Assembly: GCA_964585545.1 (NCBI GenBank) | Contig: CAZPDT010000015.1 | Span: forward strand, 25,120 to 89,119 | Length of the DNA stretch: 64,000 bases | From: Brumimicrobium sp964585545 | GTDB taxonomy: Bacteria > Bacteroidota > Bacteroidia > Flavobacteriales_D > Crocinitomicaceae | Direction of reading: 5' to 3' | Shown here: in pieces, positions 51,401 through 61,071 of the stretch | Numbering within the stretch: position 1 is the stretch's first letter | Layout: every line of letters begins with the position of its first letter | Translations under genes and position numbers: made by a program | The notes under the pieces: model-generated | Told to the model about the DNA's origin: nothing | The model's database searches: none | What the model saw: only the letters and a program-made list of their open reading frames with translations

Positions 51401-52819
51401 ATGGAAGCAAACTTCAAAGACAAATTAAATCACCCCGTTTTTAAAGTCATTAGAGATATCATCTCAGAGGAAGATTTATCGGCCTACGTAATCGGTGGAT
51501 TTGTAAGAGATTTATTGATCGATAGAACCTCAAAAGACATTGATATTGTGGTTGTAGGCAATGGTTTAGAACTGGCTAAGAAAGTTGCTCAAAAAATGAA
51601 AGTAAAGAAAGTTTCATTGTTCAAATCATTTGGAACAGCACATTTCAGGTATAAAGATCTAGATGTAGAGTTTGTTGGAGCAAGAAAAGAATCATATCGA
51701 AATGATTCTAGAAAACCAATTGTAGAGGACGGTACACTTGAAGATGACCAGAACAGAAGGGATTTTACTATAAATGCTCTTGCGCTGAATCTACATCCTG
51801 ACCATTTCGGGAATTTAATTGACCCTTTTAACGGCTTAAGGGATTTAGAAAATGGAATTGTTCGAACGCCATTGGTACCCGCAGAAACCTATTCTGATGA
51901 TCCTTTGCGAATGCTTCGTGCCATTCGGTTTGCCACGCAATTGGACTTTAAAATTGAAATTGAAAGCCTTAATGCAATAAAAGAAAATGCTGAACGATTG
52001 TCCATAATTTCCAAAGAACGCATCTCCGAGGAATTGAATAAAATAATATTGAGCAATACACCTTCTCGAGGATTTAAACTTTTAAATTCAACCCGTTTAC
52101 TGCATCAATTCTTCCCTGAACTTGTTGCATTATCAGGTGTTGATACAATTAATGGACATTCACATAAAGATAATTTTTATCATACTCTCGAAGTACTGGA
52201 TAACATTTCTAAAGTAAGTGATAACCTTTGGTTAAGATGGGCAGCCATCCTTCACGATATTGCTAAAGCACCAACAAAAAGATACAATAAAAAAACAGGA
52301 TGGACTTTCCATGGTCACGAAGATTTAGGTGCGAAAATGGTACCCAAAATTTTTCGCAATTTAAAATTACCCTTGGATGGAAAGATGAAATATGTTCAAA
52401 AACTGGTTCGCCTCCACCTCCGACCTATCGCACTGGTAAAAGGAAATGTAAAAGATTCTGCTATTCGCCGACTCCTAAATGAAGCAGGCGATGATGTTGA
52501 AGATTTAATGTTGCTTTGCAATGCTGATATCACTTCTAAAAATGAATTTAAAGTAAAAAAATACAGGAAAAACTTTAAAATTGTTGAAGAAAAATTGAAA
52601 CTCGTTGAAGAAAAAGATAAAGTGAGAAACTTCCAACCTCCCATCAACGGAAAAATAATTATGGATACCTTTGATATTGGTCCATGTAATGAAATTGGAG
52701 CAATTAAAGGAAGAATTAAAGAAGCTATTTTAGAAGGAAAAATACAAAATGATTACAATCAAGCTTTTGAAATGATGCTTGATTTAGGGAAAGAACTAGG
52801 GCTAAAAAGTAAAATTTAA
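51401..52819 (+). CDS. tRNA nucleotidyltransferase/poly(A) polymerase with HD domain
   Basis: 472 residues. Class II nucleotidyltransferase head: AYVIGGFVRDLLIDRTSKDI, then DIVVVG, with the DxD metal site Asp47/Asp49. RRDFTINALALNL is the RRD motif and DDPLRMLRAIRFATQLDFKI the neck. ISKERISEELNKIIL follows. A HD phosphohydrolase domain (LRWAAILHDIAKAPTKRY) is inserted/added toward the C-terminus. The architecture fits CCA-adding enzymes or poly(A) polymerase; the specificity is not decidable here. Start matches a near-leaderless transcript. Confidence 0.93.
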   Translation: MEANFKDKLNHPVFKVIRDIISEEDLSAYVIGGFVRDLLIDRTSKDIDIVVVGNGLELAKKVAQKMKVKKVSLFKSFGTAHFRYKDLDVEFVGARKESYRNDSRKPIVEDGTLEDDQNRRDFTINALALNLHPDHFGNLIDPFNGLRDLENGIVRTPLVPAETYSDDPLRMLRAIRFATQLDFKIEIESLNAIKENAERLSIISKERISEELNKIILSNTPSRGFKLLNSTRLLHQFFPELVALSGVDTINGHSHKDNFYHTLEVLDNISKVSDNLWLRWAAILHDIAKAPTKRYNKKTGWTFHGHEDLGAKMVPKIFRNLKLPLDGKMKYVQKLVRLHLRPIALVKGNVKDSAIRRLLNEAGDDVEDLMLLCNADITSKNEFKVKKYRKNFKIVEEKLKLVEEKDKVRNFQPPINGKIIMDTFDIGPCNEIGAIKGRIKEAILEGKIQNDYNQAFEMMLDLGKELGLKSKI

Positions 52820-52854
52820 TTACCTTAGTATAGACTACAAAGTAGAAATAAATT

Positions 52855-53400
52855 ATGGCAGGACTAAAATTTAGAGTTTTACTAGATAGTATCGATAATA
52901 CTGAAATATTTCGGGATATTTTAATTGGTGACAACTTTAATTTTGAACAATTCTATATCGCTATCTTAGATGCTTTTGATCTTCCTAATGACCAATTGGC
53001 TTCTTTCTTTGTGAGCGATATCGACTGGAACAAAGGAGAAGAAATTTCACTATTAGATATGTCTTTTGATGGCTTTGATGAAGAAAATTCTCCCCGTGAA
53101 ATGAGAGATCTAACATTAAAAGAAAAAATATTCTCGCCCAAACAACGCTTTATATTGATTCATGATTTCCTCTCAATGTGGATTTTTCTTATTGAACTTA
53201 AAGAGATTACAGATCAAGAAGTAGAATATCCTCAATTGCTTCTCGAAGTGGGCAAGATCCCTGAAGAACTAAAATCAAAAGGACCAAAATCAATTGATGA
53301 CATTCGATTCGAAACAGAGAAAGATCCTGGTTTTGATGATTTTGACGATGACGATTTTGAAAATGGTCAGTTTGAAAATATTGATGACCTAGACATCTAA
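52855..53400 (+). CDS. Plasmid pRiA4b ORF-3-like protein
   Basis: 181 residues. KFRVLLDSIDNTEIFRDILI, NFEQFYIAILDAFDL and FILIHDFLSMWIFLIELKEI follow the pRiA4b ORF-3/IS1096 TnpR-passenger pattern: a small beta-rich domain with a conserved DFxxxW element. The C-terminal ~35 residues are extremely acidic (DPGFDDFDDDDFENGQFENI). Function unknown; the family name comes from a plasmid gene but it is common on chromosomes and does not mean mobility. Co-directional with the methyltransferase gene (5-bp gap). Confidence 0.82.
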   Translation: MAGLKFRVLLDSIDNTEIFRDILIGDNFNFEQFYIAILDAFDLPNDQLASFFVSDIDWNKGEEISLLDMSFDGFDEENSPREMRDLTLKEKIFSPKQRFILIHDFLSMWIFLIELKEITDQEVEYPQLLLEVGKIPEELKSKGPKSIDDIRFETEKDPGFDDFDDDDFENGQFENIDDLDI

Positions 53401-53405
53401 AAGCA

Positions 53406-54119
53406 ATGGAGAAATCAGACCCCATGGGGAAGGCAATTTGGGATTATCATTTGGGAAAAGAACCTGAAGATGTTATTGTAGAGTCAGAAATATTAGCCGA
53501 CGACCCTTTCCCTGTTGAATATCTCTTTAGAAATTATGATCGGTTTTCTTCCTTGGAAGTTACCGCAATGAAAATGTGTAAAGGAAAAATATTAGATGTT
53601 GGTGCTGGTGCAGGCCCTCATGCCAAATACTTGCTTGAACAAGGATTTAATGTAACTACTGTTGAAGCTAGTCCATATTCCCATCGATACCTAAAGAAAA
53701 CATTGCCCCAAGCACATCATTATCACAAGAAAATACTTGATTTCAATACTGGAAAGTATGATACTATTCTCCTATTGATGAATGGCATTGGACTTGCAGG
53801 CACACTTGGCAAAATGACTTCATTTTTAACCCATTTATCAACTCTTTTAACAAATGATGGAAGTATAATTTGTGATTCAACTGATGTTTTTGATATCTAC
53901 ACCGATGAGGATGGTAGTTTCTGGGTAGATTTAAATTCCAATTATTACGGTGAGTTTAAATTTAGAATGAAATATAAAAATTTAGAAAGCAATTGGTTTG
54001 ATTGGGTCTACGTCGATTTAAAAAATTTGGATAAATTTGCAACAGAAGCAGGACTTAAGTTAACAGTGCTAGACACTGAGGAAGATTCCTTTTTAGTTCA
54101 ATTAAAAAAAGAAAAATGA
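53406..54119 (+). CDS. Class I SAM-dependent methyltransferase
   Basis: 237 residues. KILDVGAGAGPHAKYLLEQG (motif I) and VTTVEASPYSHRYLK (acidic residue that holds the ribose), then TILLLMNGIGLAGTLGKMTS and LTNDGSIICDSTDVFD. Substrate unknown. The N-terminal ~50 residues (GKAIWDYHLGKEPEDVIVES) are a helical cap. It overlaps the next gene by 4 nt (ATGA) and follows the pRiA4b-like gene by 5 bp, so the three are one operon with FKBP at the end. Confidence 0.88.
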   Translation: MEKSDPMGKAIWDYHLGKEPEDVIVESEILADDPFPVEYLFRNYDRFSSLEVTAMKMCKGKILDVGAGAGPHAKYLLEQGFNVTTVEASPYSHRYLKKTLPQAHHYHKKILDFNTGKYDTILLLMNGIGLAGTLGKMTSFLTHLSTLLTNDGSIICDSTDVFDIYTDEDGSFWVDLNSNYYGEFKFRMKYKNLESNWFDWVYVDLKNLDKFATEAGLKLTVLDTEEDSFLVQLKKEK

Positions 54120-54982
54120 AAAAAATTATTTTGTTATTTACTGCGGTTATTTTTACTGTTCAATATGGCATTGCACAAGACACAACTTCTTCCGCCCTTT
54201 TATGGGAAATTTCAGGTAAGAATGTAAAATCTCCTTCCTATTTATTTGGGACCATGCACCTTATACCAAAAAAAGATTTTTTATTTCCTCAATCGCTCCA
54301 AGAGAAAGTAAAAGCTTCTGATGTATTGGTTATGGAAATTGGTGGGCTTTCTGATAAAATGAAAGCAATGCAATATATGATGTTAGACTCAGGCAGTGTT
54401 TACGACTATTTTACAGAAAAACAACAAGACTCTTTATTCAAATACGCATCCGAAAACCTTGGTATGGATAAAGACAAAATGATGCAATTTAGTGGAATGA
54501 AGCCAATCGTGCTTCTCCAACTTATCACCAAAAATGAATTTGGTGAAGCCCCTGAAAGCTATGAACTTGAATTTGAAAAAATTGCCAATTCAAATGAAAT
54601 CGAAGTCATTGGACTTGAAACAGTGGAAGAACAAATGCAATTCCTCGACAATTTGAGTCCAAGAGACCAAGTAAATATGGTCATGGAGACAATTCGAAGC
54701 GATGGAAAAGACAACAGTAAAACCCACAGGTTAGTTGATAATTATCTCACCCAAGATATTGAGAAAATCCACAGCTTTATTGTAAACTCTGATATGAATT
54801 CACCAGAATTTGAAGAAACAATGCTCAACAACAGGAACGAACGATGGATTAAACCGATTCGAAAAATAATTAAGAAAAACAAAGCGTTTATTGCCGTTGG
54901 AGCAGGTCATTTAGGTGGGCCAAATGGAGTAATCGAACTTTTAAGAAAAAAAGGATACACCTTAACGCCTATAAAATTATAG
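54116..54982 (+). CDS. TraB/GumN family protein
   Basis: 288 residues with a signal peptide (IILLFTAVIFTVQYGIAQ). SALLWEISGKNVKSPSYLFG, TMHLIPKKDF, VIGLETVEEQMQFLDNLSP, NNRNERWIKPIRKII and FIAVGAGHLGGPNGVIELLR (the GAGHLxGxxG mark) are typical of the TraB/GumN (Tiki-like) fold, some members of which are metal-dependent proteases. Actual activity in bacteria is unproven. Overlaps the methyltransferase gene; FKBP lipoprotein follows by 3 bp. Confidence 0.9.
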   Translation: MKKIILLFTAVIFTVQYGIAQDTTSSALLWEISGKNVKSPSYLFGTMHLIPKKDFLFPQSLQEKVKASDVLVMEIGGLSDKMKAMQYMMLDSGSVYDYFTEKQQDSLFKYASENLGMDKDKMMQFSGMKPIVLLQLITKNEFGEAPESYELEFEKIANSNEIEVIGLETVEEQMQFLDNLSPRDQVNMVMETIRSDGKDNSKTHRLVDNYLTQDIEKIHSFIVNSDMNSPEFEETMLNNRNERWIKPIRKIIKKNKAFIAVGAGHLGGPNGVIELLRKKGYTLTPIKL

Positions 54983-54985
54983 AAA

Positions 54986-55438
54986 ATGAAAAAAATCATT
55001 CTTTTTAGTATTTTATTTGCTTTTGCGAGTTGCTCCACCTATTCTGAAAAGGAAATCCAAGCTTTTGATGCTGCCATCCAAGATTATATCGATTCCACTG
55101 GAGTTGATATGCAGAAAACAGAATCTGGACTTTATTACAACATCCTAAAGGAAGGAGAAGGTGACCGAACAATTGGTTATAATGACCAGGTTACATTTTA
55201 TTACAAAGGCGCCTATCTTAAAGGAAAAACTTTTCAAATCATCAGCAAAGATGATCCTTTGAAGTTTAAAGTAAATCAATTAATAGTTGGTTGGCAAGAT
55301 GCTCTAATGATGTTGAAGGAAGGCGGGGAAATTGAAATGATTATTCCACCACAATTGGCTTACGCCGATAAAAAGACAGAACTCATTCCTGCCAATACCA
55401 TCTTAAGATACAATTTGACAGTTTTGAAAGTGCAATAG
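54986..55438 (+). CDS. FKBP-type peptidyl-prolyl isomerase lipoprotein
   Basis: 150 residues with a lipoprotein signal (IILFSILFAFASC). The C-terminal ~100 residues are an FKBP domain: GLYYNILKEGEGDRTIGYND, VTFYYKGAYLKGKTF, QLIVGWQDALMMLKEGGEIE, MIIPPQLAYADK and LIPANTILRYNLTVLKV. It should catalyse Xaa-Pro isomerisation outside the cytoplasm, helping envelope-protein folding. Last gene of the four-gene operon; bidirectional terminator follows. Confidence 0.93.
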   Translation: MKKIILFSILFAFASCSTYSEKEIQAFDAAIQDYIDSTGVDMQKTESGLYYNILKEGEGDRTIGYNDQVTFYYKGAYLKGKTFQIISKDDPLKFKVNQLIVGWQDALMMLKEGGEIEMIIPPQLAYADKKTELIPANTILRYNLTVLKVQ

Positions 55439-55460
55439 CAAAGTTGAGGTAAAAAAATAG

Positions 55461-55488
55461 TACGGGCGTTTTGCAAAACACCCGTACA
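55461..55488. terminator. Bidirectional terminator between FKBP and GAPDH genes
   Basis: GTACGGGCGTTTTGCAAAAC followed by ACCCGTAC folds into a long, nearly perfect hairpin (GTACGGG/CCCGTAC plus GTTTT/AAAAC). It lies between two convergent genes. A-rich sequence on the left gives a T run on the minus strand (for GAPDH); the plus-strand side has a weak T stretch. Confidence 0.85.
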
Positions 55489-55518
55489 ATTCTTTAGCAA
55501 TTATTTTCAGCAATTATT

Positions 55519-56970
55519 TTAATAATAAATCAAGCGCCGTACTTTTGCAATATATTTAGCCAAGCGGATCACTTGTTTTGTATAACCATACTCATTATCA
55601 TACCAAGTATACAGCACGACATTCTTCTTGTCTTTAGAAACAATTGTTGCTGGAGAATCGAATACAGAACAGCAAGTATTTCCAATGATATCATTGGAAA
55701 CCATTTCCTCATCAATGGAATAATAAATTTGATTGATTAAACTTCCATTTAATGCGGCATATCTTATTGTATCATTAATTATATCAACGGATACTTCCTG
55801 CTCTAGTTCTAAAGAGATAATAGCCAATGACCCATTTGGTGTGGGAACACGAACCGCATTAGCTGTTAATTTATCCTGTAAATCTGGTATCACCTTAGTT
55901 ACCGCTTTCCCTGCTCCAGTAGATGTTATCACCATATTGATTGCTGCTGAACGCCCTCTACGTGGTTTTTTGTGCATATTGTCCAACAAATTCTGATCGT
56001 TGGTATAAGCATGCACCGTTTCAATATGTCCTTTAACTACCTTAAACTTATCATTAATCACCTGTAATATAGGCGAAATAGCATTGGTTGTACATGAGGC
56101 TGCTGAGAAAATTTTCTCTTTTTCAAGATCCAATTCTTTCTGATTAATACCATAAACAATATTCGGTATTCCCTTACCCGGAGCAGTTAAAATAACGCGT
56201 GATACGCCTTTGGACTGAAGGTGTCTTGAAAGATCTTCTCTATCTTTAAAAGCTCCAGTATTATCAATAACCAATGCGTTATCAATTCCATAAAGTGTAT
56301 AATCTATCTCTTCAGGATTCTTGGCTTCAATCAATTGAACCTTCATTCCATTTGTTGTCATCACCTTGTTTTTGACATCTAAGTCTACCGTTCCATCAAA
56401 AGCACCGTGAACAGAATCGTTTTTAAATAAAGCTGCTCGTTTTTTAATGATATCTTCTGATGTATCTCGGGTGACAATTGCTCTTAAACGCAACTGCTGT
56501 CCTTTTCCTGCTTGTTTGATCAATTCCCTAGCTGCAAGGCGTCCGATTCTACCAAACCCATACAAAATAACATCACGAGGTTGCATAGAAAACTTGTCCT
56601 GACCTATAAAATCTTTTAAAGTATCCAATAAAAAGTCTCTTTCATCTTTGTATTTTTCCTTTGCCTCCTCATACTCGTATGCCAATCTTCCAATATCCAA
56701 CTTTGAAGGGGCAAGGTCAATGGTGAGAAGTGCTTCTGCCATTGATGAAGTTGCGTATACATCAACTGGTTTTTGAACAACTTTCCCTGCATATTCGTGC
56801 AGGTTCATTATTTCAGAAACTGTTTGTCCTACAAGGTGATTGCGAAACAAAACTAATTCCACTCCTTTATCATAGAGCAACTCTCCCATTTTACTGGCTA
56901 AATTTACTGCGGCTCTTTCTCTTTTTACGTGAGCATCTAACTCTTCTTCGTATCCTACTAAAGCACTCAT
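55519..56970 (-). CDS. Glyceraldehyde-3-phosphate dehydrogenase, long form
   Basis: 483 residues, about 150 longer than standard GAPDH. The N-terminal ~130 residues are helical and typical of the long GAPDH class found in Bacteroidota and some gammaproteobacteria. The core begins ILYGFGRIGRLAARELIKQA (NAD loop at 138-143); catalytic Cys293 in SAASCTTNAISP; ETVHAYTNDQNLLDNMHKKP with RRGRSAAINMVITSTGAGKA; YTWYDNEYGYTKQV at the end. Long-form enzymes may favour gluconeogenesis or another cofactor, but this is not shown here. Monocistronic, between two terminators. Confidence 0.94.
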   Translation of the reverse strand: MSALVGYEEELDAHVKRERAAVNLASKMGELLYDKGVELVLFRNHLVGQTVSEIMNLHEYAGKVVQKPVDVYATSSMAEALLTIDLAPSKLDIGRLAYEYEEAKEKYKDERDFLLDTLKDFIGQDKFSMQPRDVILYGFGRIGRLAARELIKQAGKGQQLRLRAIVTRDTSEDIIKKRAALFKNDSVHGAFDGTVDLDVKNKVMTTNGMKVQLIEAKNPEEIDYTLYGIDNALVIDNTGAFKDREDLSRHLQSKGVSRVILTAPGKGIPNIVYGINQKELDLEKEKIFSAASCTTNAISPILQVINDKFKVVKGHIETVHAYTNDQNLLDNMHKKPRRGRSAAINMVITSTGAGKAVTKVIPDLQDKLTANAVRVPTPNGSLAIISLELEQEVSVDIINDTIRYAALNGSLINQIYYSIDEEMVSNDIIGNTCCSVFDSPATIVSKDKKNVVLYTWYDNEYGYTKQVIRLAKYIAKVRRLIYY

Positions 56971-57004
56971 TCTATATTATTTATAATTATTGTTTAAAAT
57001 TTAT

Positions 57005-57036
57005 TCTACAAAAAAGGCCGCTAAAAATAGCAGCCT
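57005..57036 (-). terminator. Intrinsic terminator after rpoD
   Basis: On the minus strand GGCTGCTATTTTTAGCGGCC followed by TTTTTT, starting 11 nt after the rpoD stop; 3+4 bp stem with one mismatch. Confidence 0.85.
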
Positions 57037-57046
57037 CAATTTCCTC

Positions 57047-57913
57047 TTATCCCAAATAAGCTTTTAACAACTTGTTGCGAGAAGTATGTCTCAATCGCCT
57101 TATGGCTTTTTCTTTAATTTGTCGGACCCTTTCTCTGGTCAGATTAAACTTTGAACCAATTTCTTCTAACGTTAAACCGTGATTCATTCCAATGCCAAAG
57201 AATAAACGAATAATTTCGCGCTCTTTATCGGTTAATGTTGAAAGGGATCGTTCGATTTCACGTTGTAATGATTCCGACATCAACAAAGTATCAGCCTTTG
57301 GAGAATCATTATTCGCCATAACATCCATTAATGTACCCCCGTCTTCGTTTGCAGACAAAGGTGCATCCATAGAAATATGACGACCTGAAACGTTCATGCT
57401 TTCCTTAATTTTATCTTCTGGAACTTCCAACGATTCGGCTAATTCTTCAGCAGAAGGAGGACGTTCATACTCTTGTTCTAATCGTGAAAATGCTTTATTG
57501 ATTTTATTTAATGAGCCAACTTGATTTAAGGGCAAACGTACAATACGTGCTTGCTCGGCCAAGGCAGACAAAATAGATTGTCGAATCCACCAAACAGCAT
57601 AGGAAATAAATTTAAATCCTCGGGTTTCATCAAATTTTTGTGCCGCTTTAATCAATCCTAAATTTCCTTCATTAATTAAATCGGGGAGTGTTAATCCTTG
57701 ATTTTGATATTGTTTTGCGACAGAAACAACAAATCGCAAGTTGGCACGGGTTAATTTTTCCAAAGCCAATTGATCGCCTTGCTTTATCTTTCTCGCTAAT
57801 TCAACTTCTTCATCGGCTGTAATTAATTCTTCCTTGCCTATATCTTGTAGATACTTATCTAATGATTGACTTTCGCGGTTGGTGATTGATTTTGTAATCT
57901 TAAGTTGTCTCAT
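57047..57913 (-). CDS. rpoD: Primary RNA polymerase sigma factor (RpoD/SigA family)
   Basis: 288 residues, the short Bacteroidota form lacking region 1.1. Region 1.2 is LDKYLQDIGKEELITADEEV. Region 2 includes LRFVVSVAKQYQNQGLTLPD, LINEGNLGLIKAAQKF and DETRGFKFISYAVWWIRQSI (2.3-2.4). Region 3 is EYERPPSAEELAESLEVPED and region 4 LTDKEREIIRLFFGIGMNHG with LTLEEIGSKFNLTRERVRQI. It directs RNA polymerase to housekeeping promoters, whose -7 form TAnnTTTG recurs in this window. Unusually for this phylum a good Shine-Dalgarno precedes it. htrA is upstream with its own terminator. Confidence 0.96.
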   Translation of the reverse strand: MRQLKITKSITNRESQSLDKYLQDIGKEELITADEEVELARKIKQGDQLALEKLTRANLRFVVSVAKQYQNQGLTLPDLINEGNLGLIKAAQKFDETRGFKFISYAVWWIRQSILSALAEQARIVRLPLNQVGSLNKINKAFSRLEQEYERPPSAEELAESLEVPEDKIKESMNVSGRHISMDAPLSANEDGGTLMDVMANNDSPKADTLLMSESLQREIERSLSTLTDKEREIIRLFFGIGMNHGLTLEEIGSKFNLTRERVRQIKEKAIRRLRHTSRNKLLKAYLG

Positions 57914-57920
57914 GTTTTTT

Positions 57921-57927
57921 CCTCCCT
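57921..57927 (-). promoter_or_regulatory. Strong Shine-Dalgarno of rpoD
   Basis: On the minus strand AGGGAGG, 7 nt before ATG. Most genes here have no such site, so rpoD may be translated in a special way or at high level. Confidence 0.6.
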
Positions 57928-58094
57928 ATTTTTAATGAATTCAATAAAGTAGGGCAAATTTACGCCATTAAAACCATTCTACAAAATAATTCGATAGGCA
58001 AATTTAAAAACCCTACAATTAAACCTGCTTTACCTGAATTATTCTATAGAAATCTAATCATCAAAATTAACCAGAATAAATAAATAAATAAAGC

Positions 58095-58132
58095 AAAAGC
58101 GCTTTGCGGTAAAAAATCCTCAAAGCGCTTTT
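58095..58132 (-). terminator. Intrinsic terminator of htrA
   Basis: AAAAGCGCTTTG and CAAAGCGCTTTT are perfect 12-bp inverted repeats with a 14-nt loop, 23 nt after the htrA stop. On the minus strand the stem ends in TTTT. Confidence 0.85.
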
Positions 58133-58155
58133 ATAACGACTACTGATAAAAAAAG

Positions 58156-59649
58156 TTACAACCCGAATCCAACATAATCTTTCTTACCACTTTCATTCAT
58201 GATCTCTAATAGGATTCCTTTTTTCTTATCACTATTGTTTTTTAGTTCTGCAACCAATTGCTCAACACTGGTTACATCTTCATTATTTATTTTCGTTATA
58301 ATTATCCCTTTTGTTAAACCAGCTGATCGTAGTTTTCCTGCTGTAATTTTTGATATCTTAACTCCATTCTTGATGTCCAATTCCTTTTTCTCACTTTTTG
58401 TAAGTGGTGAAAATGTGGCACCTAAGGCTGTATATTTTTCAATTTCTTTCTTAGACACCAACTCTGTATCACCATCACTGTTTTTAAGAAGAACATCTTT
58501 TATGATAATCTCACCATCCCTTCTCAAGGCAAGTCGAACAACATCTCCTGGACGTCTCTCTCCTATTTCTCCTTGAAGTTCAGCTACAGAATTTACCTCT
58601 TTTGAGCCGACTTTTAAAACCACATCTCCTTCTTTAATCTTGGCTTTATCAGCTCCTGATCCTTTTTCTACTCCTGCTATATATATTCCTTTAGAATTTT
58701 CCAATCCTTTTTCATCAATCAACTGTTGATTGATCTCTTGAATTTTTACGCCCAAGAAACCACGTTGTACTATTCCATAATCAATAATGTCTTTCATTAC
58801 CTTGGCTGCCAAACGAGAAGGTACAGCAAAAGAATAACCCGCATAATTTCCAGTTTGTGAGGCAATCGCTGTATTGATACCAATAAGTTCTCCTTTTGTA
58901 TTGATTAAGGCACCTCCCGAATTGCCTGGATTTACCGCTGCATCGGTCTGTATAAAAGATTCTACTGGTACAACATCTGTCCCTCTATTCTCTCTTGCAA
59001 TAATATTGATATTTCTTGCCTTAGCAGATACAATTCCTGCTGTAACGGTCGAATTCAAATTGAAAGGATTACCCACTGCAAGCACCCATTGTCCTACTTT
59101 TACATTATCACTGTTTCCAATAGGCATCGGACGTAAATTTGAAGCATCAATTTTAATTACAGCTATATCTGTTGCTGGATCTGTTCCGATAATCCGCGCT
59201 TCGTAAGTGGTGTTGTCGTTAAGTGTAACTTGAATCTCACTTGCATTTTGTATCACGTGATTATTGGTTACAATAAAACCATCTTTTGAAACAATTACGC
59301 CAGAACCAGAGCCACGTCCGTATTGCTTTAATTCACGTCCTGAACCTGGACCATAGAAAAATTCCAAAAAGGGATCGCGTTGCACTACGTTGCGAACAAC
59401 TTTTGTTTTGACGTGAACCACAGATTGAATACTCTTTGCACTGGCCTCTGTAAAATCAAGACTTGTATCAATAGACGACGCCATAAAACTGGTCTTTGTT
59501 ACCGGAATGCTGTTATCGTTTAAAAAAGTAGTATGTGTATTGGCTTTTGAAGCGTCTCCTAAAACGCCATAATTAACAATAAAAAATAACCCTAAAGGAA
59601 TCAAACCTCCAAGTATTCCCCAACCAATTGTTTTCATTTTCTTTTTCAT
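58156..59649 (-). CDS. HtrA/DegP-type Do serine protease
   Basis: 497 residues. An N-terminal hydrophobic segment (GWGILGGLIPLGLFFIVNYG) exports or anchors it. Chymotrypsin-like domain with catalytic triad His131 (VTNNHVIQ), Asp161 (TDIAVIKID) and Ser244 (NPGNSGGALI). PDZ1 is VQRGFLGVKIQEINQQLIDE onward, and PDZ2 is ALGATFSPLTKSEKKELDIK onward with INNEDVTSVEQL. A periplasmic protease/chaperone for misfolded envelope proteins. Monocistronic with its own terminator. Confidence 0.95.
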   Translation of the reverse strand: MKKKMKTIGWGILGGLIPLGLFFIVNYGVLGDASKANTHTTFLNDNSIPVTKTSFMASSIDTSLDFTEASAKSIQSVVHVKTKVVRNVVQRDPFLEFFYGPGSGRELKQYGRGSGSGVIVSKDGFIVTNNHVIQNASEIQVTLNDNTTYEARIIGTDPATDIAVIKIDASNLRPMPIGNSDNVKVGQWVLAVGNPFNLNSTVTAGIVSAKARNINIIARENRGTDVVPVESFIQTDAAVNPGNSGGALINTKGELIGINTAIASQTGNYAGYSFAVPSRLAAKVMKDIIDYGIVQRGFLGVKIQEINQQLIDEKGLENSKGIYIAGVEKGSGADKAKIKEGDVVLKVGSKEVNSVAELQGEIGERRPGDVVRLALRRDGEIIIKDVLLKNSDGDTELVSKKEIEKYTALGATFSPLTKSEKKELDIKNGVKISKITAGKLRSAGLTKGIIITKINNEDVTSVEQLVAELKNNSDKKKGILLEIMNESGKKDYVGFGL

Positions 59650-59875
59650 AACTCTATTTTTTAAATTTTAAATCAGCTTTGATACTTCAATATTAATACC
59701 TAATTCTTTAGATTATTCAGGAGCTGCGTTAAAAGTTGTTAAGGTCTGCTGCTGTTATTGAGATTGTTATAGAAACACTTGAAAAACTCATAACATATTG
59801 ATGTTAATGTCTTAATTTTTGTTAAGTTAAAATTTATTTTCTAACTTAGTGGGTAAATCTAAAAACAAAATACTT

Positions 59876-61066
<1,191 letters not shown>

Positions 61067-61071
61067 GCGCC

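Noticed and set aside
52855..53400. Sign of a mobile element from the name pRiA4b ORF-3/IS1096 passenger
   Set aside because: No transposase, terminal repeats or integrase nearby; the family is common on chromosomes.
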